Source: Corvus cornix cornix
Taxonomy: Eukaryota; Chordata; Aves; Passeriformes; Corvidae
Assembly (NCBI RefSeq): GCF_000738735.6
Contig: NC_046335.1
Span: forward strand, 2,728,001 to 2,792,000
DNA: 64,000 nucleotides
Direction: 5' to 3'
The notes below the pieces were generated by a model. The model worked only from the letters and a program-made list of their open reading frames with translations. It was not told the DNA's origin and did not search any database. Below are positions 25,030 through 37,218 of this stretch, one piece after another. The translations under genes and the position numbers were made by a program. How positions within the stretch are numbered: the first letter of the stretch is position 1; each line of letters opens with the position of its first letter.

Positions 25030-25249
25030 AGGTTTAGATTAGACATAAGAAAGAAATTCCTGGCTGTGAGGGTGGGGAGGCCCTGGCACAGGATGCCCAG
25101 AGAAGCTGTGGCTGCCCCTGGATCCCTGGAAGTGTTCCAGGCCAGGTTGGATGGGGCTTGGAGCAGCCTGGGCTACTGGAAGGTGTCCCTGCCCGTGGCA
25201 AGGGTCTTTAAGGTCTCTTCCAACACAGACTGTTCTGGGATTCTATGAA
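25030..25249 (+). mobile_element. CR1 LINE 3' end
   Basis: Plus-strand CR1 fragment of about 220 bp. It contains 'gatt(a)gacataagaaag', 'gaggccctggcacagg', 'gcccagagaagctgtggctg', 'ccctggaagtgttccagg', 'ctggaaggtgtccctgccc' and 'ggtctcttccaacacagac', ending in the tail 'ttctgggattctatgaa'. Sharp 3' end, 5'-truncated. The antisense and sense frames here are not genes. Confidence 0.95.
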
Positions 25250-25512
25250 CAACAGATGAGCAAAATATTCTTTGTGAAGTTTTCTAACTGAGATACATAA
25301 TAATAGAGGGATACCTTGGTTTTACTCTGCTCTGTTTGTCAACAAAGCTTCAGCCATGTGGCAAAGCCACTCTGTGTCATTATCCCCATTTCACTGGCAG
25401 GGACACCCTGTGACTTCCCAAAGGCCTCGTGACAACTCATGGCAGCATCAGCAAGAACAAGAACATCTCTTGAGCTTCTTTCCACATCCACGCCCTTGGG
25501 CAGTGCATCCTG

Positions 25513-25614
25513 CACTTGGGAACATGGTTGAGTGGTGGCCTTGGCAGTGCTGGGGGGACTGTTGGACTCGATGAACTTTGAGGCCTTTTCCAGCCTTAGT
25601 GATTCCAAGATTCC
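25513..25614 (+). mobile_element. CR1 LINE 3' fragment, short
   Basis: A plus-strand CR1 3' end of about 100 bp, from a different subfamily than the copy 260 bp upstream. The blocks 'ggttgagtggtggccttggc', 'actgttggactcgatgaact' and 'gaggccttttccagcc' lead into a tail 'gattccaagattcc'. The 34.3 kb and 48.7-49.1 kb copies carry the same module. It is a severe 5' truncation. Confidence 0.9.
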
Positions 25615-28600
25615 ATTATTTGCACATCCAGGAGAGGTTAAGCCTGGCTGGGTTAATTTTGCAGTCTGTTTTTGGCAGAAAAGGAGGGAAGCTTTTTTCA
25701 TGTATCTCCAGTGTGATGTTCATTTTAGTGGCTGTGATGGGACACCTGGGGACACTGGCAAGTTCTGAAGAGCCCTAAATCCCGCCCCATAAATATGAAT
25801 TATCGAGGAGACGGAAAGAGCCTGGTTTGTCCATAAACCTCATAAACCAGGGGTCAAATCCTGCTCTCAGCACAACATGACCTTCCCAAAGCCATTGTGG
25901 GGTATTAAATTAAAACAGGTAAAGTCCAGTAGCCCCAAAACACACTAAACCCCATCAAAGATTTCAGTGTTTATCAACCAGGACTGCTGCAAGTCAGGGG
26001 AGAAACCAAGTGCAGCTCAGATCTGCCCTATATTTCAACACCTTTAACAGGAAAAGGAAGGTTCCTCTTCAAAAGAACACCACAGAAACCCTGCATAGAG
26101 CCAGAGGGCACACATGCAGGCACAGATAGGGAAATATGGGAGCACAGGAAGCAGCCAGGCAGCCAACACTGTCCTGGAAAGGCTAATATTTGCGTAATAC
26201 TGAAAAGCTTTTTGCCTTTCGGATCCTTCCATGAGAAAAGGCTAAAATATTTGGTGTACACATTTCTCAAAACGAGAACATACCATACATAGTTAAAGTA
26301 ATGACTAGTGCTCTTAATCCCAGACACAAACTTTTCACTGAAGCCTTTTTTGGGCTGGGTCATGTGATTTATTCGGTTTTCAGTATCTATATATAAAACT
26401 ACTTTTTTTTTTTTCTTCCTGGTTCATCCTTCCCCGTGTTCTAAAACCTGCATGCTTCATAAGCTATTTTGGTTTACCACATGGCTTGGCACTTGGTATT
26501 TTTTCCTATGATGTGAAAACAAAATTTCAGCTTGGCTGTTGGTGGCCATGACCTGAGATGTAAATCTTCTCACTCAATTAGGGCTCTAGCAAGTGGCTAA
26601 TTACCCTTTCTGGTGGCCAGGTGTCCCTATTACTCAGAGACCTTAAATAGGGGTATCCCAAACCCTCAAAGTGAGAGCTGTTGGTCCCTAGGAACCTCCA
26701 CCTTCTGCATGGACCGTCCTTTGGCTTTTTGGTGCCAGAAACTTTGGTTTGGGGTAAAAAGCCTCTGTTTTGTGCAAAAAGCCTCAGGATTAGGCAGAGC
26801 AGAGCAGGCCTGAGACCTGTAGACCCTTGATCTGCTGTACAGAGCTGCCCATCTTCTGGCACCAAAGCTTTTATTTGCTGTGCATAAATTAATACTAAAT
26901 ACATCCTCAAGCCTTACTTGTCCACTGAGAAAACTGCTCTGCTCAGCCACACACATGACATCATCACCAAATTTAGTTGCAGGAAAATAAAACCAGGATT
27001 ACCTGCATTTTTAGCACCAGGAGAGGGGAGGGGGAAAAAGGAATGGGCCTCCTTTGGGGCTTGGTTGTTGAGTTTGGCTCTTTTTTTTTTTTTTTTTTTA
27101 ATATAAATTCTGATCTCATTTCATTTTTGTTTACAATTAGAGACACTGAGGGGAGACTTTTAACGGAGAACAGAGAGACCTTTTGCATGGGAGCACATTA
27201 ACTGGGGGCTGTGTTACTAACTCCAAGCTGTGTCTGAGAGATCACGTGTGGTTTTCTCCCATCACAGACATACGTGGAGAACTTGGCAAAACCTTCCATG
27301 CTCCGAGCCCCAGGAGCTCTCTCTGTCCAGGATTGCTCTCCATGGGGCATTGCCTCCCTTTTCCCACCCACCAGCTCAAGGACCCCTCAGAAGCGTCCTC
27401 AGGGTCCCCCAGCTCCCCATGGGGGGCTGAGGATGCATTTGCTGGGACATAATTTAATGCCCTTTAGTTGGTCAGAGAAAAATCACCCCAATATCTGCCT
27501 GACTTGGTTAAAGTGCAGTTTTTCCAGCTCTGGAGAGGCACATGCACCAAGCCACCATCTCCCAGAGCTCATGTGTACTTTCCTGAGCTCAGCCCCTGCT
27601 GCCAACCCCATTGTTCTGCCCCCCACCAAGTCCCTATTGTTTGTGTCCCTTGCTGGTGGCATCTGGCTCAGCCAAACTCCTCCTGAGCGGGGGCCCAGGC
27701 TGCGGGGTTTGCTCTGTTGTGTTGAGTTGTTTTTTTTTTTTTCCAGGAAAGATTCTAAATGATCATTTTTAGGGGGCCAGTTTTAGGCACTGCAGATGGA
27801 GTTGATTTGCAAAAAGAGGGTGTTGAGGTGGAGGGTCAGCAAACCAGGCATTTTGGTGGCAAGATGGAAGCCTGAAGACTGAGAATCCAAACTGATGCAT
27901 TTACTCTGAAAACCTACAGACAACTCCCTTTTTTTTCCCTTTCCCATTCTCTAACAGGTGCTGCTCCACTGATTCCAAGGTGAGGAGTAGCAAAAATGAG
28001 AAAGAGGCACCTGGGATCCTGGGATAGACACGACACTACTCAGCAAAGCTCTGGCAAGGCCTAAACCCTCCTTATGTGCTGGGCTGTACTGGGGGCTCGT
28101 TTAGGGCGATGCCACTCCCAGAGCAGAGGGAAATGAGCTGTCTCTCAGGACTGTCATCCTGCTGACAGGCTCCACGGCGTGCGGTGCGTCGGAACAGCAT
28201 GGGAGCACATTTTGTTTCCATCGGGAACTGTGCCGGATCAGCGCTCGGCATCCTGTTTATGTTAAAACATTGGCGTTCCATTTTTATAGGGAAGCTGGGA
28301 GAACGGTGCAGCTGGGGCTTCTACTGAAGTGTCACCAATTAAGTCACTTTTCAGCAGGATAATCAGTGCTCCAGAGGTTCCCAAGCGAAGTATCTCCAGT
28401 TTCCAAGCTGCTCTCCTGGCCAGCAGATGTTGGCCAAAGCAGATGTTGGCTGAGGCTCGGAACCCCTTCAGCCACCCTGGGCTACCTGCCTTCTGCTCCT
28501 ATGCCTTTCCCATGTCCCCTGGCCAAGGTACAGCCTGCACTTTCCACCTCCCCAGCGTGGTTTAGGGAGCAAAGGATGAGGCGGGGCACAGCCTGTTGTG

Positions 28601-30669
28601 ATTACAGCAGCACCACTTGGACCCCATGGTAACCCGACTGAAAGGCAGGATCCCAGCCCTGCAAAGCTCCTGGGGAGCTGTGTTGCTCGGGACATGGGAT
28701 GGGAAAGGGTCATTTGGTGGGGCTTCGCTGTAGCTTCGGAGAGGAGATTTAGTAGCCCCTGCATGCAGGGTCAGATGCATGTCCTTGGCACAGCCAGCTC
28801 CTGGGATCATTCCAGCATGGACAGCCCAATCTGTGGGACAGATTCCCCTTGGAGAGGGGTTCCTGCAGCTGTGCAGAGCTGATGTGGTGATCCCCAGCCT
28901 TGGTCATGCAGGAGAAGCTCTCCAGGGCTGTGCCAGGAGCACTTTGCTCACTCCAGGCAGATGAAAGCAAAGCAATTTTTCTCCTACCCACCAGCATCAG
29001 CCCCAAGGGGGATTTATTGCTCTGGGACTCCCTCCTCACCTGAAAGCAGAGCACAAAGGAGTAGAGAGTGTCACTACACTCAACCCCTGAAATAAGGCTA
29101 AAAGAATCACTATGAGGCAATTCTAGCTGCAGTGACAGACTGAGATCACCCTCCACCCATGGGGGTTGATGGGGTCAGAATTGGTCCCTTAGATCTGCAA
29201 CCAGCAGGGTGGAACCAGCAGGGTGTGGTTTTTTAAGACCACCTTTCATATTCTCCCATGGCTGGTGAAATCTCTCTTAAATAGCAGCCCTGCAGACCCA
29301 TCCTAGCAGAGAAGTTTTACCTTTTTACTGATGTTTGCCTACAGCCACAGAGCTCCAAAACCCCAGCCAGCTCAGTAATACTGGCTTGGCTCCTTAATCG
29401 TACATAAACCATTTAAATACACAACAAATAAATAGACACGTTCTGTGTTTCTCCAGGAGGGCTTAGCACCTTTACAAAGGGATTTCTTTGATACTTAAGC
29501 AATAATAGATTGGCTTTCGTTTTGCTAAGACCTTCCTTATATCAACATATCTCTTCAAGTACTACACTTCCTTTTATGAAACGCTGGAATTCTTTCATGT
29601 TGAAAATGCTTTTACAGCCAAGTGCTCAGTTGTGCTGGCATTTCTTGTGTCTTGAACTCCAAACTGGCTAACCGCAGTCTCAGAATTCCCAAAGGAAATA
29701 ATGAAAATTCCTAAAATCCTTGGCAAGGAAACAGTTGAAATTTTAAATTGAGTTAATCGTTTTAGCGAAAATGCTTGTAATAAAATAAATATGGGGAGCT
29801 GGGGTGAGGAGGGGGGAAAATCTGCTTCAGAAATGAGCATCATAGGGAAAAAAGAGAAAGGGAGAGAAGATCCTCAAAAGTGAAGCCTCCTCTGCTCCCT
29901 TACAGTATTTACTGTTAGGCATAGCTGCAAACTCCTGCTGAAAGCAAGGCTTTGGTGGGTGTCCTGGTGCTGTGGTGAAAGTGAGGTCCTTGAGAGCCCA
30001 CTTAATGCTCCAAGATAACCCTGGTCCTAAAGGTCTGGCATTAGTGATGTCAGGTGTCTTCAGTGGCTGTGAAAAGATTTCTGAGGAGAGAAACTTGGTC
30101 TCTGGGATAGCACTTCTGTGACACCAGCATGATTAAATTCAACTCAAGTAGGTAACATAGGCCTTTGACAGGCTTTCTTTTGCTTTTCTTTTCTTTTTTT
30201 TTTTTTCAATTAAATCTGAAAAACTCTAATTATAGTTGTTCAAATATGGAAGAGAACAAAACACATCGTGATTTTTGCTTCTTCCTTTCATTTTAGCTAA
30301 TACAATAAATGGCTAGAAGAAGACTCAATTATCAGATCTCAGCAAATAATTTCCAGATGACAGGTCGTTCGTGGAGATTCTTCACCATATTTTCTCTCCC
30401 TGCCCTTTGTAGGTGATCCAGCCCAGTGACAATGTGAAAGAACAGCAGCAGCACCCAGGTGATGGATTGCCAAGAGGAGGATGTGGTGCCCAAGATCTGC
30501 TTCGTACCCTGAGCAGTCATTTCACAGCTTTCCCCAGGCATGAGCTGAAACCTTGGCAGGGCACTGCTTTATTATTTGGTCTTTCATAGACACCAGAAAC
30601 TTAACATGATATGGCAACGGGCACTTGCAGTCCTGGGCTGATCCCCTAGTGTGGGCAGGAGGCAAGGGG
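25615..30669. other. Unique non-coding sequence
   Basis: No gene or interspersed repeat recognised over 5 kb. Homopolymer T runs occur at about 26403-26414, 27081-27098 and 27730-27743. A 14-bp unit (aaccagcagggtgg) is tandemly duplicated at 29199-29226. A moderately CpG-rich patch lies at about 28170-28280. ORFs up to 162 codons (27274-27762, plus) are low-complexity and overlapped on the other frames. Confidence 0.5.
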
Positions 30670-31214
30670 AGGATTCTGACCCTCTGCCCCACTCTGTTGA
30701 GATTCCACCTGGAATTCTGTATCCAGTTCTGGGGCACCAACATAGGAAGGATGTGGAGCTGCTGGAGCAAGTCCAGAGAGGCCATGGAGCTGCTCTGAGG
30801 GCAGGAGCCCCTCTGCTCTGGAATCAGGCTGGGAGAGCTGGGGGTGTTTGCCTGGAGAAGAGAAGGCTCCAAGAAGACCCCAGAGCCCCTTGCAGGGCCT
30901 AAAGGGGCTCCAAGAGAGCTGGAAAGGGACTTTGGAGAAGGGGTAGAGGGGCAGGACAAGGGGAAATGGCTTCCCACTGCCAGAGGGCAGGGTTAGATGG
31001 GATATTTGGAAGGAATTCTTCCCTGGGAGGGTGGGGAGGCCCTGGCACAGGGTGCCCAGAGAAGCTGTGCCTGCCCCTGGATCCCTGGAAGTGTCCAAGG
31101 CCAGGCTGGATGGGGTTTAGAGCAACCTGGGCTAGTGGAAGGTGTCCCTGCCTAAAGCAGGGGGTGGAACTGGATGGGCTCTTAGGTCCCTTCCAACCCA
31201 AACCCTTCTATGAA
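30670..31214 (+). mobile_element. CR1 LINE fragment, longest copy in window
   Basis: Plus-strand CR1 of about 545 bp. It runs from the 3' part of the ORF2 region ('cacctggaattctgtatcc', 'agttctggggcaccaa') through 'cctggagaagagaaggctcc', 'gacaaggggaaatggcttcc', 'gatatttggaaggaattctt', 'gcccagagaagctgtgcctg', 'ggtgtccctgcctaaagcag' and 'ggtcccttccaacccaaacc' to a one-unit tail 'cttctatgaa'. Because it is 5'-truncated it retains only a short C-terminal stretch of reverse-transcriptase coding sequence, with all frames disrupted. The minus-strand frames at 30522-31201 are antisense to it. Confidence 0.95.
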
Positions 31215-34200
31215 GGGTTCCCTTCCCACTCATGCAGCGCTGTCCTGTTCTGCAGGCGACAGTCCCAGGAATGCAACATTGACAGCACTGGATCAAACCA
31301 AGGGCTTGTCTGGACAGTGTCTGTCAGTGACCAGTCCTAGGGATGGGCTGTGGGAAAGAACTGCAATAATTACACATGGAATTAACAACAGAGCAAATAT
31401 TCTGGAGCTCTGCTCTGCGATAGATCTCAAACAACCAGATTCCTTCCACAAAAGTGGGGTGCTTGGTCCAGGTGCTGCAGCAGCTGGACTTGCCTTCTCC
31501 TGTAAGGTCTGTCTTGTCTTCCCCCTCAGAGAGGGAATTCACCAGTTATCCATAGGAAAGACGTAATAGCTGGAGAAAGAGTGGGGATTTTCAAAACTAA
31601 ACAGTGCCTTAAAAAGAAAAAGAAAAGAAAAAAAAGGAAAAGAGAAAAAGAAAATAAAAGAGAGAGAGAGAACAGGAAGAAATTGCTCTAAAGCATGTGA
31701 TGCTAAGGGGAGGTCAGGAAAACAGAGCCAGCAGGGGTAACAAGTCAGATAAGATCATGCCATCAGTGAAAGCACTTGCAAAAGGAAATGGATAGTGTTC
31801 TAAACCTCAATTAATTTAATCTAGTGCTTCACTGAAAACAAATTATGATCACAGATAAAACAAAACTCTGGTGAAACAAAGAACAAAGCTATTGCAGCCA
31901 TGATTTACAGTTCAAAGATACTGTTTGTTTCCTCTTCATCAGAGATCTTGGTTTCCCCTTGAGAGCATATGAATAATTAAAGGTGGTCTCTTACGATGTG
32001 TTTGCTGCTGCTCAGCGTTGCCAACCCAAGGGCTGATACAGGAACAATGGTGAGTTATGAGACCTGCTGGTTGCATTTGCCTTCTGTAAATAAACCACAA
32101 GGCTCAGTGGCTTCCCTGCAGTCACAGCAGTCACACTGCTTTGTTTAAGTCAGGAATCTGAATAACAGGCACATGAAGACTTGCGTGGTTTGTAAAATTG
32201 AGTTGAGTTGGAGGAGCAAGCAAGGAGGGCCAAGCAGCTTTTGGGTTCTGCAGAAACACCTGCAAGGTTGGAGGGGTGGAGATCCTCTCCCACCAGAGAG
32301 GTCCAGCCAAGCTCTGTGGGCAAAACTTGGACAAGGGCAATAAGGCAGAGCTGTTGTGCCCCAAAACAGAGTGTAACTCATCACTTACACATGAGACCAA
32401 ACCTAAATGGAGCACAGAGACCGCACAAGCCCAGCTCCCTCCTCCACACCCCCCAGGCCTAAGTGTGGGCTTTGCAGCTGTGCTGGGATCTTGTGTGAAC
32501 AGTTGAGAGGGAGGGAGCAGGCCTGAGAACAACTCCTCAAGCATTCAGGATGGAATGGGTTGGATTTCTGAGGTGCCAATCTCTCTTGTCTCTCAAAGAT
32601 GAATCATTACCTTAGACTTCCTTCCTGCCTTGTGGCCTTCGGTGAAGGGAGATGAGTCTGGCTGAGATCAGGTAAACCTGGCACTGTGGGCAGAAGACAC
32701 AGTCAAGCCATGTTTACAATTCTGAGATTCCTTTGCATACAAACTATAAAGCCAGGAGATTCTTGCTCAAAAAAACCCTTCCTGGAGATCACCTCCTCTG
32801 TGTGACCTGAGGAAGGAAAGCTGTGGACCAACATAAACTCCTTTTTTTGATATGCGGGGACAGAGGGAACAAGAGAAATCCCCAACTGTAAGTCATCCCC
32901 CTGCACAAATCAGTCTGTCCTTGTGAGCAGTTTAACCCTGAGAATGAAGGAAAGGGAGGGGATTGCCTCTTTATCTGTGCATGGGGACAACATACAGTAT
33001 CCAAGGAGGCAAACTGTGTTGCAGAGGAGCTCTGGCTGGTGCTGGAAGCTGGCAGGGACTCCCTGTCAGGCTGGCTGAACGCAGGGATTGCAGTGAGCTC
33101 ACAGCAGAGATGATCCAGCAGCAGAATCCCCAGGGACCGGGGAAGGAAAGTGTCTTCATTGTACCATTCCTAAGACATGCTGGGCACCTCACAAAACATG
33201 TGGTCAACATCCTGGATGGAGCAGATCCCAGGCTCTGGTGGGGTCCAGCTGAGAAGCACGTGGACTGCTGCTGACGGGATAGGACAGCATTGCTGGAGGC
33301 CAGAGGAGGACAATGGCAGGACACTGAGCATCTCAGGGACTGCCAGCCCGCAGGGGGAGGCCCTGCCTTCAGGTTATTGCTTTGCAGTGTGCCTGCTGGA
33401 AGAGGGTTTGGGCCCTGCTCCTGGAATGGGGTCCCCAAGGAGCCACCACAATTGAAGGGAGAATAATGAAAGCTCTGCTCTTAATGCAAGTCACCCACTC
33501 TCCCAACAAGGCTCTGTTCCAGGACCTCTGGTTTAACCCAAATTGACACCAACTTGGCGAAAGCCCCCAGCTGCACATTCCTTCCATACAGCTTTACAAG
33601 CTGCAAATGTAAAACCACAAACCAAACTGGGAAGGAAAAAGAAAGGGAGCCTGAACCATGCAGGGTCCCCCTGTCTTCGCTCCTGCCCTGATCACCACAC
33701 CCCTGTTGCCTACCCCTTTTCCTCAGTAGCTTCTTACCTTTTAAAAGGCCTCCCAGGAGCATCAGTTTAGCGCCTTACTTAATGCCAGTATGTCCTGTCT
33801 CTGCACCAAGAGCAAAAATCAGCTTCCAAACTCCATTCCTTGTCAGGTTAGACCATCTTCCTAGGCACAGGCTCCTGGTGAGGAACTGGAATGCCTTTAG
33901 CCCCCTGGAAAGAGTCATAACTACATGAAAAAAAACCTAAACTACTAATAAATCCCAGCAAAAAATGCCAAATACTTACTGGACAAGGGAAACACTTGCA
34001 GTTGGTCAGGGCTGCTGAAACTTCATCTGTGGAATTACGGGTTCATGGAAAACCTCCTCACTAAAGGCTCTGTCTGTCAGTGAACTGTCTCACCCAGTTT
34101 TTTGAGCAGAAAGAACAGGCATGAACTGTCTCCCCAGGTCAAGCCAACCTCTAAAGCACCATCCAGATGTTAAGCTGGTTGGTTCACACCCTGGAGGTTC

Positions 34201-34321
34201 CTAAACTGATGACGTGACAAAAAATCCCAGCTCCCTCACACCTGTGGGATGTGTGCCCACCTCTGCTCCCATCAACAAATCCTGTCACCAGCCTTTGCCA
34301 GTGGGAGCTAGATCAGTAGAG
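31215..34321. other. Unique non-coding sequence
   Basis: No gene or transposon recognised. A purine-only tract at 31612-31680 (A runs broken by G, then AG repeats) is the main low-complexity feature. The 155-codon minus-strand frame at 32971-33438 has no recognisable domain. Confidence 0.5.
31612..31680. repeat. Purine-rich A/G low-complexity tract
   Basis: Roughly 70 bases almost entirely of A and G: A runs punctuated by single G or GG, ending in about six AG units. Likely a decayed microsatellite or A-rich tail. Confidence 0.8.
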
Positions 34322-34414
34322 GTGGCACTTGGGGACATGGTTTAGTGGTGGACTTGGCAGTGTCAGGTTAATGGCTGGACTGGATGATTTTAAAGGTCAT
34401 TTCCAACCTACTCT
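34322..34414 (+). mobile_element. CR1 LINE 3' fragment, short
   Basis: Plus-strand CR1 remnant of about 90 bp with 'acatggtttagtggtggact', 'tggcagtgtcaggttaatgg', 'ctggactggatgattttaaa' and 'ggtcatttccaacc'. The tail repeats are absent or eroded. Same module as the 25.5 kb and 49.0 kb copies. Confidence 0.88.
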
Positions 34415-36354
34415 AGGGACACTTTCCAAGAGCAGTGCCACGTGTGCGTTTTTGCTCCAGGAGGCAGCTCTGGTGTCCCCTTACTGAACCACACATTGGA
34501 AATGGGATGCTGGATTGCACACAGTTCCCTCTGCATTGCCCTGAGGGAGCAACAAACTTGATCTATCCTCTTCTTTCTCACTTCCCTGCCCAGACCTGAT
34601 CTCCATGGGAAGACCTCTGCTTCCAAAAGCTCTGCTCCTTGCTGGGAGCTGGCTGGAGAGCTGCCCGTGCTTACCGGTGTCTCTGAGGTCTGTGTCACAC
34701 AACAGAAGTGTCACAATGAAGTGAGCCATGCAAAGGTGCACGTCTGTGGTTCCTGGGCAGATCTGAGTCACTCCATCACATTCCCACCTGGCATGTGCTG
34801 TGCTAACTCCAAATTTAGCCCTCAGGATGAAGGTGATTCCTCCTCTCCCTTTTTAGGTGAAATTCACAAGAGCAGTCAAGAAATCACAGGGAAGAGGGAG
34901 TCAGCACTCGTGTCAAGGACTGGGAGAAGGTTGTTTTGCTTAGCTTTTGTTTTCCTTCTTCTCATTCTGCTTCCCACGTGGTGCTTTTTAATTTTTTTTT
35001 TTTCCGGTGTCTTCTTCTGCCAACTTTATTTGGATACTGCCCCATCATACACCAAACTCTGTAAGTATCTGAGGGTGCTCTGGTGTATTCAGCAGTAGCT
35101 AAAAGAGAGCAGAAAATCAATGCTGTGGGAGAACTGGGCTAACCCTTCCCCAGGAACGTGCTCTGGTTTATTAATACCAGGGAATTCACAACGAAATGTG
35201 CAGTGCACCTACTGGGTCTTCTCATGCTACTTTTGGAAGGATTAAAGCCCTAGGACAGCAGCTGCTCTCTGAGGATGTGTTTGCATGCCAGCACTGCTAA
35301 TGCATAGAATAAACTGGATTTTTCCAACTGCTAATGATTTTAATCTTTTCCTTCTGTTTCTGAAGGGGCCGACACAAAACAGAGTTAGCTCATGGTGTTT
35401 CCTTCCCTTTTCCAGTGCACTTTATGTAATGTTGATCACACACACACACCCTTGGAATTCACCTTCTGCCTGAGGATGGCCACGGGGTTACTGCACTTCC
35501 ACGGATGTTCCTTTGCACAGCTGTGTCCCATTGCCCCGCTGAAGGAAAGATGTCCTGAGCACCTTGCTCTGCAGCTTTATTGCATGCATCACACCATCCC
35601 TTGGCATTTGGTTCCTTCATCAGCTTTAGCCTGGAAGCCATTCCTGTAATTTGTCAGCTGTAGCGTAGGACAGGCCTTGCTCTCCAAATCAGCTGCTCCA
35701 CAAAGGCCGAGCCATGGATCTGCCTGTTCTTTGGTGGACCTGGACCTGAAAGCCACAGTGCAGCCATGCACTGGGGAGCCTCCCATGTATTTATCTCCTC
35801 TTTAAATTACCTCTTTTCAGCAGCTGGGGTTCATCTCCTCCTAAAGGCCAAACCTGAATATTTTGCAACTGAGGCAGAGCACTTCTATGATAGGAATTGC
35901 TTTCATCACAAGCACCTCCTGCCAGGCTGACTGGGTGTCTCTTACTGATCCAAACTGTCCTGGAGCAAGGACCTTTCTGCTTTCCAAGGGACGCTATTTC
36001 ATCCTCATTTTTGCAGGTAGGATACAAGACTTTCTCTGTCTTCACTGCACAAGTGACAGACCTGGTCACCTTCACACCATGGCAGTGAAGGAGCAGAAGG
36101 CAGGAATCCTATACAGGATCCCTAAAGGATGGATCCAGCTCAATCAGTCCCTCAGGACACCAGCAATGAGGGCACAGGCAGATCCTTCTGAGTGAAGAGC
36201 ACCACTTTCCCCATCTAAGCTCCTGAGTACACAGTTATAGAGCATGGTCCAGGATGGATTCATGGGAATAACAGAACTAAAGATGTGCTGGACCCTCCCT
36301 CTGTAAGCTTTGCTCTCTGCAGCAAGTAGACCCCCAATAGTTCTCCACATCTTT
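34415..36354. other. Unique non-coding sequence
   Basis: No gene or interspersed repeat recognised. A T run lies at 34990-35003 and a short (CA)n of about six units at 35438-35450. Confidence 0.5.
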
Positions 36355-36628
36355 GATAAGACAAGGGGGAATGGCTTTGAACTGAAGGATTGGTTTAGGT
36401 TGGATATTTGGAAGGAATTCTTCCCTGTGAGGCTGGTGAGGCCCTGGCACAGGGTGCCCAGAGAAGCTGTGGCTGCCCCATGATCCCTGGAAGTGTCCAA
36501 AGCCAGGCTGAACAGGGCTTGGAGCAACCTGGGATGGTGGAAGGTGTCTCTGCAGAGATACCACAGCAGAGGGGCTGGAAATAGATGTTTTTTGAAGTCC
36601 AACCCAACCCACTTCATGATTCTATGAT
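36355..36628 (+). mobile_element. CR1 LINE 3' end
   Basis: Plus-strand CR1 of about 275 bp: 'gacaagggggaatggctttg', 'gatatttggaaggaattctt', 'gcccagagaagctgtggctg', 'gaagtgtccaaagccaggct', 'gagcaacctgggatggtgg', then a clean tail 'catgattctatgatcc'. The segment that is 'ccatggcaggg'-like in its relatives is replaced here (about 36549-36575) by unrelated-looking bases, consistent with a local rearrangement. The minus-strand frame at 36144-36617 is antisense to it. Confidence 0.94.
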
Positions 36629-37041
36629 CCTGGACACATCTGGGCCTGGCTGGAGCCCCAGCAACACGTGTACACTGAGTTCACATGTGCTCAACAGCAG
36701 TGACTCAAATCAAAAGGCTACAGATCAACCCACCCTTTTTCCTCCTCTTTCCTGCTCCCACCCCCACCCCGGGTCAGTACGCAGAGCACAAATCTTCGTG
36801 GGTTTTTTTTTTTGCCCTTCGAAGTGAAACATTCTGTATCTTATTTATTTTGAAAACAATTTATAAGGGCAATAATAACATCCTTTGGCTCCTTGCCTCC
36901 ATAGCCCCGGGCTCTATACATGCCTCATTACGGGAACAGCACACACCCTGCCATGCACAGGCAACTCACTATACGCTCATTAAAATTCTGTAGGTATTGG
37001 CGGATATAAACAAAGAGGAAAGTGCACAGTACTAGAAAGCC

Positions 37042-37218
37042 GAGTGCAGAAAATGATTGCAGGATAGGTCGTGTGGTTCAGCGACACGGCTCGGAATCCT
37101 GGAAATCTGAACAACCTTTTGTGGTTCCGGCATCCCACGCAACCGCGCACCGTTCCTGGACGAGCGGCACGGCTACGCCAGGAGGCAGTCGTTTGACACG
37201 GATCCATGCTAGGGCCGG
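37042..37218. other. Isolated CpG-rich patch
   Basis: By my count about 17 CpG dinucleotides occur in roughly 177 bp, close to or above the number expected from base composition, while the flanks are CpG-poor. It is followed by a short (AAAAC)n run at 37219-37239. It is too short to be a classical CpG island. It could be a small regulatory element protected from methylation, an alternative first exon, or recently inserted sequence. I see no TATA box and no recognisable coding domain. Confidence 0.6.

Noticed and set aside
30522..31201. Overlapping minus-strand ORFs of 100-151 codons
   Set aside because: They are antisense to the plus-strand CR1 at 30670-31214. Similar frames recur antisense to the other CR1 copies, for example at 36144-36617.
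32971..33438. 155-codon minus-strand ORF
   Set aside because: Ser/Pro/Cys-rich without a recognisable pattern, and overlapped by plus-strand frames. No supporting context.
37067..37150. tRNA-like or SINE-like signature (A-box-like and B-box-like words in the CpG patch)
   Set aside because: A 'ggttcagcg' word and a 'ggttccggcatcc' word have roughly tRNA-like spacing, but the acceptor stem does not pair and the T loop would be too long. I cannot support a tRNA or tRNA-derived SINE.
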